DNA from: Spirosoma fluviale
GTDB taxonomy: Bacteria > Bacteroidota > Bacteroidia > Cytophagales > Spirosomataceae
DNA: 9,379 nt
Assembly (NCBI GenBank): GCA_945906915.1
Contig: CAMDSI010000072.1
Span: 1-9,379, forward strand
Direction of reading: 5' to 3'
Below the pieces are notes generated by a model. That model did no database searches. It saw only the letters and a program-made list of their open reading frames with translations, and was not told the DNA's origin. Within the stretch, counting starts at the first letter, position 1. Each line of letters starts with the position of its first letter. This document shows positions 1-6,442 of this stretch, piece by piece. Position numbers and translations under genes: made by a program.

Positions 1-50
1 CTGTCGACTGTTTCAGCGGCAAAATTAGTTGACCTATCTATTTCCCCTAT

Positions 51-123
51 TTATGTAATAGGATTTCGGGGGCGGAATCATTTGATCTTTCAACGATTCA
101 GACCCCGAAAACCTAATACATAA
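51..123. repeat. Long imperfect inverted repeat (hairpin) overlapping the ATP-grasp stop codon
   Basis: Positions 51-79 are complementary to 95-123 at 25 of 29 positions. The mismatches are 58/116, 63/111, 72/102 and 74/100. The loop (80-94) can itself pair, with 82-85 TTGA against 90-93 TCAA around a TCTT tetraloop, so nearly the whole 73-nt stretch can fold on itself. The GC-rich core is TTTCGGGG at 64-71 with CCCCGAAA at 103-110. The minus-strand ATP-grasp gene ends inside one arm, with its stop at 113-115. No T-run follows on either strand, so it is not a textbook intrinsic terminator. A bidirectional transcript-end structure or a REP-like palindromic element are both possible. The pairing is seen directly; the function is inferred. 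Confidence 0.7.
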
Positions 124-1543
124 CCCACGTATCCTTCGACCCACCCCCTTGCGATGAATTAACCACAAGTGAATCTTTTCTTAAGGCCACTCGCGTTAAA
201 CCACCCGGCATGACGTTCACACCATCTCCATATAAAATATAAGGCCGTAAATCCACGTGTCGGCCTTCAGCATGATCTTCTATTAAGCAAGGTACCCGCG
301 ATAAAGAAATAGTCGGCTGGGCGATGTAATTTCTTGGATTGTTACGAATTAGGGTTTTGAATTTTTCTTGTTCTTCTTTGGTGGACTTTGGCCCTATTAA
401 CATACCATAGCCTCCTGCCTCATTTGCCTCCTTCACCACTAATTTCTCGATATTTTCTAAGACATAGTTGCGATCATCTTCCTCCGAACAAATGTAGGTT
501 TTGACATTCTGGATGATGGGTTCCTCATTTAAATAGTATTTGATGATGCGTGGCACATAGGCGTAAATTACTTTATCGTCCGCCACGCCCGTTCCTGGGG
601 CATTTGCAATGGCAACTTTGCCCTTTTTATATACGTCAAAAATACCCGGAATACCGATCATAGAATCAGGATTAAAGACCTTAGGGTCTAAAAAAGTGTC
701 ATCAATGCGTCGGTAAATGACATCGACGATTTGGAAACCCTTCGTAGTCCGCATTTTTACATAACCCTTGTGCACGACTAAATCACGCGCATCTACTAGT
801 TCAACTCCCATTTGTTGAGCGAGGTAGGAGTGCTCAAAATAGGCTGAATTATAGATACCCGGAGTTAATACGACAACGGTCGGATCTGGTCTGTCACTGA
901 TAAAACGCAACATTTCTAATAACTTATTGGGGTAATCGGCGATGGGTCTAATCTGTGTTTTGGCGACCACCTCTGGAAAAGTTTGCTTCAATAATTCCCT
1001 ATTTTCCATCATGTAGGAAACTCCGGATGGACAACGTAAATTATCTTCCAAAATCATGTATTCTCCATCACTACCTCGAATCAAATCGGTTCCAGTAATG
1101 TGTATGTAGATGTTTTTGGCGGGTTTGATTCCGATGCAGGCCTTTAAAAAGTCTTTAGAGGTATGAATAACTTCTGCAGGAATGATGCCATCTCGGATAA
1201 TCTTTTGATCCGAATAAATATCATTTAAGAATAAATTTAAGGCTGTGATGCGCTGAATTAATCCTTTTTCAATCTTTTCCCATTCTTTGGCTTCGACGAT
1301 TCGGGGAATGATATCCACGGGCATGATACGCTCGGTTCCTTCGTTTTCTGAATAGACATTGAAAGTGATTCCCATGGCCATTAAGGCTCTTTCGGCGGAT
1401 TGCTGGCGGCGCAAGAATTCATCTTGTGTGAGTTGTTCCACGCGTTCCTTGAAGTGTTCATATCCGGCGCGTACACTTCCGTCCGCTTCGAACATTTCAT
1501 CAAAAAATCCATCAGTTTCGTAGCCTTTAAAGGTAAAATTCAT
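113..1543 (-). CDS. Circularly permuted type 2 ATP-grasp protein
   Basis: This 476-residue protein matches the circularly permuted ATP-grasp family (formerly DUF404/DUF407), a cytosolic ATP-grasp fold presumed to perform an ATP-dependent carboxylate-amine ligation on an unknown substrate. Family hallmarks appear in order: LEDNLRCPSGVSYMMENR (165-182), YRRIDDTFLDP (277-287), NAPGTGVADDKVIYAYVP (314-331), KEANEAGGYGMLIGP (371-385), YIAQPTISLS (406-415), RHVDLRP (428-434) and the C-terminal GGLTRVAL...NSSQGGGSKDTW (447-473). Length is normal and the gene is intact. The ATG at 1541-1543 gives the expected N-terminus. In many bacteria this gene is followed by an alpha-E (DUF403) gene and often a transglutaminase-like gene. 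No alpha-E start is visible in the 112 bases left downstream, which instead hold a hairpin. The family call is strong; the reaction is unknown. Confidence 0.93.
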   Translation of the reverse strand: MNFTFKGYETDGFFDEMFEADGSVRAGYEHFKERVEQLTQDEFLRRQQSAERALMAMGITFNVYSENEGTERIMPVDIIPRIVEAKEWEKIEKGLIQRITALNLFLNDIYSDQKIIRDGIIPAEVIHTSKDFLKACIGIKPAKNIYIHITGTDLIRGSDGEYMILEDNLRCPSGVSYMMENRELLKQTFPEVVAKTQIRPIADYPNKLLEMLRFISDRPDPTVVVLTPGIYNSAYFEHSYLAQQMGVELVDARDLVVHKGYVKMRTTKGFQIVDVIYRRIDDTFLDPKVFNPDSMIGIPGIFDVYKKGKVAIANAPGTGVADDKVIYAYVPRIIKYYLNEEPIIQNVKTYICSEEDDRNYVLENIEKLVVKEANEAGGYGMLIGPKSTKEEQEKFKTLIRNNPRNYIAQPTISLSRVPCLIEDHAEGRHVDLRPYILYGDGVNVMPGGLTRVALRKDSLVVNSSQGGGSKDTWVMY

Positions 1544-1692
1544 GCCATTGATTGTTTAAATGCTTGATATGATGATAATTTAGAATTTTATTTTTGGATT
1601 GATTTTCCAAAGCTTTATAAATTTTTAAATTTTACCAAAATAGCCTTTTAATTAGTGGAAATTTACCATTTTTTGTCTGATATTGATGTCTT
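1544..1692. promoter_or_regulatory. AT-rich divergent intergenic region
   Basis: This 149-bp spacer separates the minus-strand ATP-grasp gene from the plus-strand alkyltransferase gene, so promoters for both should lie here. Visible structure includes a perfect inverted repeat, TTTGGA (1593-1598) and TCCAAA (1606-1611), with a 7-nt spacer. There are also two near-identical copies of AAATTT(T)ACCA at 1627-1637 and 1659-1668, whose starts lie 32 nt apart, about three helical turns. The second copy sits in an imperfect palindrome starting with TGG at 1656. No exact TAnnTTTG box is present on either strand. The nearest plus-strand candidate, ending in TTTG at 1672-1675, matches 6 of 8 positions. 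Operator function is inference only. Confidence 0.4.
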
Positions 1693-2160
1693 ATGACTAT
1701 CTCCACATTTTATTTCTCGAGTCCCATCGGAATATTGCATATTCAATTATCAGATGATGGCCTGAGATCCTGTTCTTTTGTAGAACAAGTTCAACCAGAA
1801 ATAATTGAGCATAAGACGGAGGTTCAACAAATTATAGTCCTTTTGCAGGCCTATTTTGAATCCGGGAATTTGGCTCCTTTTCCTATTGATCCGAAGGTGG
1901 GAACGCCTTTTCAACAGCGGGTTTGGCAGGAATTAAAAAATATCCCGAAAGGACAAACTGCTAGCTACCTCGACATAGCTAAACGACTAAAAATGCCCAA
2001 AGCAGCTCAAGCTATAGGCAACGCAAATGGCCAAAACCCCATTTTACTCTTTCATCCTTGCCATCGAGTAATCGGATCTACAGGAAAACTGGTTGGTTAT
2101 AGTGGAGGACTGTGGCGTAAAGAATGGTTACTTGCGAAAGAGGGAGCCACTTTATTTTAG
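1693..2160 (+). CDS. ogt: Methylated-DNA--[protein]-cysteine S-methyltransferase (O6-alkylguanine-DNA alkyltransferase)
   Basis: A suicide repair enzyme that moves the alkyl group from O6-alkylguanine in DNA to its own cysteine. The 155-residue protein has the usual N-terminal ribonuclease-H-like region (about 1-70) and the C-terminal DNA-binding/methyltransferase domain starting at TPFQQRVWQEL (71-81). The active-site motif PCHRV is at 122-126, with acceptor Cys123, followed by the family-typical GYSGGLWRKEWLLAKE (135-150). Length fits a stand-alone Ogt with no Ada regulatory domain. The recognition helix reads PKAAQAIGNANG (102-113): Gln106 stands where the family almost always has the Arg finger that intercalates into DNA (Arg128 in human MGMT). 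The preceding residue is also unusual, His121 instead of the common Ile or Val before PCHRV. The gene starts a likely two-gene repair unit, 15 nt ahead of polX. The symbol follows the family; activity is likely but not certain. Confidence 0.93.
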   Translation: MTISTFYFSSPIGILHIQLSDDGLRSCSFVEQVQPEIIEHKTEVQQIIVLLQAYFESGNLAPFPIDPKVGTPFQQRVWQELKNIPKGQTASYLDIAKRLKMPKAAQAIGNANGQNPILLFHPCHRVIGSTGKLVGYSGGLWRKEWLLAKEGATLF

Positions 2161-2162
2161 CT

Positions 2163-2170
2163 TATATTTG
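2163..2170 (+). promoter_or_regulatory. Bacteroidota-type -7 box ahead of polX
   Basis: TATATTTG matches the Bacteroidota -7 consensus TAnnTTTG at every fixed position. It lies between the ogt stop and the polX ATG, ending 5 nt before that ATG. If used, transcription would begin at or next to the start codon, giving a leaderless or nearly leaderless message. No convincing -33 TTTG is seen at the usual spacing, so it may be a chance match, with polX read through from ogt. Confidence 0.35.
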
Positions 2171-2175
2171 TAGCC

Positions 2176-3843
2176 ATGGAAAATGATCAAATTGTAGACG
2201 TACTCGAGCTGTTAGTAAAGCTTTGGGATCTGCATGGGCTAAATGAATTTAAGAGTAAAAATTTAGCCTTTGCTGCGCGTGGTCTTGATAAATTTCCAGG
2301 ATTGATAACTAATTTATCGGAGGATGAATTACTCGCAATTCCTGGTGTAGGGAAGGTGGTGGTTAAAATTGTGCAAGATGTGGCAACTTCAGGTACTTGT
2401 TCGGATATGGAGCAAATCATCGAACAGACTCCCCCAGGCTTGTTGTTACTATTGAAGATTAAAGGCTTAGGGCCTAAAAAGGTTCGAACGATTTGGCAAG
2501 AATTGCAGATTACGGAAATCGATGATTTATTATCCGCTTGTGAAGATGGTAGATTAGCTAATTTGAAAGGTTTTGGCGGAGCTGTTGTCGAAAGTGTTAC
2601 CTTAAATATACACTTCATTAAGTCTAATTCAAGCAAATTGCGAATAAACAAGGCGCAAGATTTAGCAGATGAAATTTCACAAGAATTAAGTGTCGCATTT
2701 ACTAAAGTGTCCATTGCGGGTGAATTAAGGCGTCATTGTGAGGTAATTAGCTCAATATTATTTTTAGTAGAAACGGACGATTTATTTGGAGCGTCTGGTC
2801 TTTTGCAGTCTGTTGATTGTTTAGAGGAAGACTTAAAAGAATCCTCTCCCTTTACGTGGCGTGGATTCGCGAAGGGGCATTTGATTCCGATCGAAATCCA
2901 TTTTGCATCTAAAATTGAATTTGTCACGAAGCTTTTTGCTCTATCGGCCACTCCTGATCACTTAGCCCAAGTTCACTTCTATGAGAAATTTGACGGTAAA
3001 GATATTGCGGAAGAAAAGGTCATTTATGAATCCCAAAATCTTCCGTATATAGTGCCCGAAATGCGCGAAGGTCTGCGGGAATTTGAATGGGCCACGAATC
3101 TCGGGGATAAATCCCTGGTGTCATACGAAGATTTACGCGGTTGTTTACACAATCACTCCACCTATTCTGATGGTAAAAATAGCCTTAGCGAAATGGCTGA
3201 AGCTTGTCGCGACTTAGGTTTGAGCTACTTTGGCATAGCTGATCATTCTAAATATGCGGCTTATGCAGGAGGATTGAAAGAGGAGGATGTATTGCGTCAA
3301 CACGAAGAAATAGATCAATTGAATTTGCAGTGGTCTGATTTCCAAATCCTAAAAGGAATTGAAGCGGACATATTACCTGATGGAAGTTTGGATTACGATG
3401 CGGCTGTTTTATCCTCATTCGACTACGTCGTTGCTTCGGTGCATGCTGGTTTAATAATGGATTTAGAAAAAGCGATGCCTCGTGTTATGAAAGCTATTGA
3501 AAATCCATTTACGTCTATTCTAGGTCATCCTACGGGACGTTTATTGTTAGCAAGACCAGGTTTTCCACTTCAAATGTCGAAGATTTTAGATGCCTGCAAG
3601 GCAAATGGCGTGTCGATTGAATTAAACGCAAGTCCATATCGCTTAGATGTAGATTGGCGCCATATTTATGAGGCAATGGACAAGGGTGTTTTTGTTTCCA
3701 TTAATCCAGACGCCCATGCAATCGCCGGTTTACGAGATATGGAATGGGGAATTAAAGTAGGTAGAAAAGGTGGGCTCTTAAAGGAATTGACTTTGAATGC
3801 CTTGACTTTGGAAGATATAAAACGCTTCTTTTCTAAAAATTAG
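2176..3843 (+). CDS. polX: Noncanonical PolX: PHP exonuclease with degenerate family X polymerase domain
   Basis: This 555-residue protein has the full bacterial PolX layout: an N-terminal 8-kDa-like region with helix-hairpin-helix motifs (IPGVGK at 55-60, IKGLGPKK at 95-102, LKGFGG at 130-135), a family X nucleotidyltransferase region (about 150-300) and a C-terminal PHP domain (about 320-555). The PHP metal ligands appear intact: HNH at 325-327, Asp332, DH at 356-357, Glu396, His423, His451 and DAH at 512-514. The polymerase site is not intact. After AGELRR (181-186), the expected GDxD is SSIL, putting Ser193 and Leu195 at the two metal-binding Asp positions, and the third Asp is Glu240. 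It is therefore likely an Mn-dependent 3'-5' exonuclease or AP-endonuclease-type repair nuclease without polymerase activity, like noncanonical PolX proteins already described. It sits 15 nt after ogt, and its 3' end overlaps the convergent LOG gene by 11 nt. Confidence 0.93.
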   Translation: MENDQIVDVLELLVKLWDLHGLNEFKSKNLAFAARGLDKFPGLITNLSEDELLAIPGVGKVVVKIVQDVATSGTCSDMEQIIEQTPPGLLLLLKIKGLGPKKVRTIWQELQITEIDDLLSACEDGRLANLKGFGGAVVESVTLNIHFIKSNSSKLRINKAQDLADEISQELSVAFTKVSIAGELRRHCEVISSILFLVETDDLFGASGLLQSVDCLEEDLKESSPFTWRGFAKGHLIPIEIHFASKIEFVTKLFALSATPDHLAQVHFYEKFDGKDIAEEKVIYESQNLPYIVPEMREGLREFEWATNLGDKSLVSYEDLRGCLHNHSTYSDGKNSLSEMAEACRDLGLSYFGIADHSKYAAYAGGLKEEDVLRQHEEIDQLNLQWSDFQILKGIEADILPDGSLDYDAAVLSSFDYVVASVHAGLIMDLEKAMPRVMKAIENPFTSILGHPTGRLLLARPGFPLQMSKILDACKANGVSIELNASPYRLDVDWRHIYEAMDKGVFVSINPDAHAIAGLRDMEWGIKVGRKGGLLKELTLNALTLEDIKRFFSKN

Positions 3844-4555
3844 GTTTCAATAAGTACTTCGCATAGAAATCGTCAATGACACGAACGGCTTCCGTCGGTG
3901 TGTCGACTAAGGCAAATAATTCAAGATCTTCTTCATTAATATTTCCCTGTGTCACCATGGTCTTTTTCATCCAATCGATTAATCCGCTCCAATATTCTTT
4001 TCCTACTAAAACCACCGGGAAACGACCAATTTTATGAGTTTGAATCAAGGTAAGCGACTCAAACATCTCGTCTAGCGTACCAAAGCCGCCAGGCATAATG
4101 ATAAATCCTTGGGAATATTTAACGAACATAACCTTGCGAACAAAGAAGAAGTCGAAGTTCATATTTTTATCAGAATCGATGTAGGGATTAGGCGTTTGCT
4201 CGAAGGGTAATTCGATGTTTAAACCCACACTACGTCCTCTTTCACTTGCGGCTCCTTTATTTCCCGCTTCCATAATGCCGGGGCCCCCACCCGTAATGAC
4301 TCCATATCCATGGCGGACTAGCTTCGCGGCTATTTCTTCTGCTATCTTATAATAGGGGTTATCAGGGCTGGTTCGAGCTGATCCAAAAATAGAAACGCAG
4401 GGCCCAATCTTTGATAATTTATCAATGCCCTCGACGAATTCACTCATGATTTTAAAAATTCTCCAGGACTCCTCCGATTTAATCTGAGCCCAGGTTTTAT
4501 CACCAAAAGCCTGTTTGATTTTTTCTTCTTCCTCTTTCCAGTTATTCTCCGTCAT
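3833..4555 (-). CDS. LOG-family (TIGR00730) nucleoside 5'-monophosphate phosphoribohydrolase
   Basis: A 240-residue Rossmann-fold protein of the LONELY GUY/TIGR00730 family. Characterised members cleave the N-glycosidic bond of cytokinin riboside 5'-monophosphates or, in bacteria, of AMP and related nucleotides, releasing base and ribose 5-phosphate. The two signature motifs are present: GGGPGIMEAGNKGA (89-102) and PGGFGTLDE (155-163), the latter with the catalytic Glu163. The first glycine-rich strand-loop is SIFGSAR at 55-61. A charged N-terminal extension of about 45 residues precedes the core, as in the longer bacterial members. The stop lies inside the polX reading frame (11-nt tail-to-tail overlap), leaving no room for a terminator between them. 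The start ATG at 4553-4555 is 68 nt from the rpiB ATG on the other strand. The natural substrate cannot be read from sequence. Confidence 0.92.
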   Translation of the reverse strand: MTENNWKEEEEKIKQAFGDKTWAQIKSEESWRIFKIMSEFVEGIDKLSKIGPCVSIFGSARTSPDNPYYKIAEEIAAKLVRHGYGVITGGGPGIMEAGNKGAASERGRSVGLNIELPFEQTPNPYIDSDKNMNFDFFFVRKVMFVKYSQGFIIMPGGFGTLDEMFESLTLIQTHKIGRFPVVLVGKEYWSGLIDWMKKTMVTQGNINEEDLELFALVDTPTEAVRVIDDFYAKYLLKPNF

Positions 4556-4574
4556 ATTTTTAAAAATTGTTTCC

Positions 4575-4582
4575 TAAATGTA
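4575..4582 (-). promoter_or_regulatory. Candidate -7 box for the LOG gene
   Basis: On the minus strand this reads TACATTTA, matching TAnnTTTG at five of the six fixed positions. It lies 19 nt upstream of the LOG start codon, a spacing like that of the rpiB and membrane-protein candidates in this window. No clear -33 element is seen. Confidence 0.3.
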
Positions 4583-4595
4583 GGACTATTCCTTT

Positions 4596-4603
4596 TACCT
4601 TTG
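4596..4603 (+). promoter_or_regulatory. Bacteroidota-type -7 box for rpiB
   Basis: TACCTTTG matches TAnnTTTG at every fixed position and lies 20 nt before the ATG at 4624. This placement supports 4624 as the true start, because the only upstream in-frame start (TTG at 4567) would put the promoter inside the coding region. A good -33 TTTG at the usual spacing is not visible. Confidence 0.5.
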
Positions 4604-4623
4604 TAAAAATAAATGACAAATTC

Positions 4624-5067
4624 ATGAAGGCTCCTTTAAGTTTCGCAGTAGGTGGTGACCACGCCGGTTTTGATTATAAGAATGATTTAATTGCTTTTTT
4701 AGAGGCCAAAGGAATCTCTGTAAAAGACTGTGGAACGTTTTCTGCTGACTCTGTGGACTATCCAGATTTTGCACATCCAGTAGCTGATGCGGTGGAGAAG
4801 GGGGAAGTGAGTTTTGGTTTATTATTATGTGGTAGCGCAAACGGAGTTGCTATTACAGCGAATAAGCACGCGGGGATTAGAGCTGGATTAGCTTGGAATA
4901 CAGAAGTAGCCAGTTTAGTTCGTCAACACAATGATGCGAACATTTTGTGTCTACCCGTACGTTTCATCTCATTAGAGGAAGCGAAGGCATGTTTACAAGT
5001 ATTTTTAGATACGCCTTTTGAAGGTGGTCGTCACCAAGGCCGGGTTGACAAGATTTCTTGTTGTTAA
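4624..5067 (+). CDS. rpiB: Ribose-5-phosphate isomerase B
   Basis: Interconverts ribose 5-phosphate and ribulose 5-phosphate in the non-oxidative pentose phosphate pathway. The 147-residue product has the RpiB/LacAB signatures: GGDHAG (10-15), DYPDFA (45-50), LLCGSANGVAITANKHAGIRA (67-87) with catalytic Cys69, RQHNDANIL (100-108) with the expected His102, and GGRHQGRVDKI (134-144). Within the CGSANG loop, Ala72 replaces the more usual Gly of CGSGNG or CGTGxG near the substrate phosphate; this probably does not abolish function. An upstream in-frame TTG at 4567 would add 19 residues with no family counterpart and would enclose the likely promoter, so the ATG at 4624 is preferred. The neighbouring LOG enzyme releases ribose 5-phosphate, a possible metabolic link, but the two genes are divergent. 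Confidence 0.95.
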   Translation: MKAPLSFAVGGDHAGFDYKNDLIAFLEAKGISVKDCGTFSADSVDYPDFAHPVADAVEKGEVSFGLLLCGSANGVAITANKHAGIRAGLAWNTEVASLVRQHNDANILCLPVRFISLEEAKACLQVFLDTPFEGGRHQGRVDKISCC

Positions 5068-5068
5068 G

Positions 5069-6424
5069 CTATTTTTTACGGTATAATTTAGGACTGACTA
5101 AAACGTATTCTTGCGTTATAGAGGGAAGGTGTTGTTCAATTTTTTTAAAATAACCCTCTGAATCATAGATGTAGGTCGGTCGATCTTTGATAAAATATTC
5201 CTGAACGATAATGACGTTTTTATAGGAATTTAAATTATTCAAAAGCGGTTTTGCTAAATCCCAATTCACAAAGGGACCCACCATTTCATTAGTCAGATAT
5301 TCTTCTATTTCTGGGCCTAATATCAATAGTTTTTGGCCGCTTATCTGGATTTTTTTAGTTTTTTGTTCGATTGGCTCATCTTGTTGATAAGTGAAAAATA
5401 CAGCGCCTATTAAAGCTAAAAGCACCAATTCCTTTTGCCAGTATTTTTTTATTAGGTAAAATACATTTAAGCCTAAATAAGCAAATGGAGGCAATAAAAG
5501 CACAAAATTGATTCGGTAATAAGCAGGGAAATTGGTGATGGCGATTAGACTGAAAAATAACCAAATTAAGGTTGTTTGTTGTGCTTTTTGAGCATGCGCG
5601 CGAATCTTCGGATTGCCTACTACTTTATAAAGGCCAAAAGCGCCAAATAAGATAGCTGGTGCATAAAAAAACAGGACTTCTTTGCCTTCTTTTACGGAGA
5701 TTAATTGAAACTCGAAGGCGGAATTACGGTATACTTGCCATAAATAAGGAAGGTTTCCTCGGAAGGAAAATACAATGGATGTAATCACTAATACGATCAA
5801 ATAGCCCATTAAAGTCAGAAGTATTTGACGAATAGAAATACCAGAATAGAATAATAAACTTAAAATAGCCCAGGGAAGTAACCAGAAATAGGCTGGGAAA
5901 AATAGGGTAGCCGTGGCTAGATAGATGCCGACTAAAAATACCCGGTCATTTACGAGTAAGGTTCTTTGTTGCTGAATAATTTCTTTCCACGCCAATAATA
6001 AAAATGTTAAGCCTATTAAGGCTGGATCAGGCACATGAAATTCTATGGTGAGGTGGAATAACAAAAGATAAATCCCAAAGGCCATTCCGCCCATTTTAGG
6101 CATTAATTCAAATTGTTTGATTGTTTGATGGAAGATGTAAGCTTGAATGCTACTGATGCCAAATGCGATATAGGGATTAGAAGATAAGGGGATGGATAAG
6201 AAATCTAATAACTGATAAAAACCCGTAGCAAACGGACCCGTATTGTCTCTAATGTCTTTGTAAAGTCGAAATCCTTGATTTAGTTTTTGGCCAATTAAAT
6301 AGTTCTTTATTTCCCAGGGGAAATAACTAAATCCCTGCTGAGTCTGCAGAAATGCAAAAAATCCACCTGCCACCAGAAAGAGTAGAATGGAAATAAGGCT
6401 GTTGGATTTGATAAATTGAAACAT
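5069..6424 (-). CDS. Polytopic inner-membrane protein, possible GT-C-fold glycosyltransferase
   Basis: A 451-residue integral membrane protein with about ten to eleven hydrophobic segments: roughly 9-26, 82-100, 112-127, 133-146, 162-180, 182-196, 199-219, 248-265, 284-298, 304-325 and 331-346. A soluble tail of about 100 residues follows (350-451). The first external loop reads WEIKNYLIGQKLNQGF (37-52) then LYKDIRDNTGPF (54-65). This resembles the G-x-x-LYxDixDxxgP loop of GT-C/PMT-like glycosyltransferases that use lipid-linked sugar donors, where an acidic residue in the first loop is catalytic; Glu38 would be the candidate. The RF/RxNF-type aromatic-rich stretch AYYRINFVLLLPPF (301-314) also fits. 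Donor and acceptor are unknown, and I cannot name the family with certainty; it could instead be an uncharacterised Bacteroidota membrane family. The stop is one base from the convergent rpiB stop. Confidence 0.5.
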   Translation of the reverse strand: MFQFIKSNSLISILLFLVAGGFFAFLQTQQGFSYFPWEIKNYLIGQKLNQGFRLYKDIRDNTGPFATGFYQLLDFLSIPLSSNPYIAFGISSIQAYIFHQTIKQFELMPKMGGMAFGIYLLLFHLTIEFHVPDPALIGLTFLLLAWKEIIQQQRTLLVNDRVFLVGIYLATATLFFPAYFWLLPWAILSLLFYSGISIRQILLTLMGYLIVLVITSIVFSFRGNLPYLWQVYRNSAFEFQLISVKEGKEVLFFYAPAILFGAFGLYKVVGNPKIRAHAQKAQQTTLIWLFFSLIAITNFPAYYRINFVLLLPPFAYLGLNVFYLIKKYWQKELVLLALIGAVFFTYQQDEPIEQKTKKIQISGQKLLILGPEIEEYLTNEMVGPFVNWDLAKPLLNNLNSYKNVIIVQEYFIKDRPTYIYDSEGYFKKIEQHLPSITQEYVLVSPKLYRKK

Positions 6425-6442
6425 ATTTGGCTAAACAAAGCG

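Noticed and set aside
1..123. Open plus-strand frame from the left edge to a TAA at 121-123, possibly the C-terminus of a convergent gene
   Set aside because: Forty codons without a stop is not rare by chance, I recognise no family, and more than half of it is the hairpin arms, so structure rather than coding explains the sequence.
51..123. Integron attC-like recombination site
   Set aside because: The palindrome length is suggestive, but I do not see the paired RYYYAAC/GTTRRRY core sites at its ends, and there is no integrase or cassette context.
2187..2951. Minus-strand open frames of 175 and 72 codons inside polX
   Set aside because: They are antisense to a clearly conserved PolX and their translations show no recognisable domain.
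4567..4623. N-terminal extension of rpiB from a TTG start
   Set aside because: It overlaps the likely promoter, has no family counterpart, and is better explained by the ATG at 4624.
3833..5067. A LOG-rpiB functional pair salvaging ribose 5-phosphate
   Set aside because: The chemistry would fit, but the genes are divergent and both are common housekeeping genes, so adjacency alone is not evidence.
5048..5077. Small hairpin (ACAAGA/TCTTGT at 5048-5061) followed by a T-run at 5071-5076, as an rpiB terminator
   Set aside because: The stem is only 5-6 AT-rich pairs, lies inside the rpiB coding end, and is separated from the T-run by about 9 nt.
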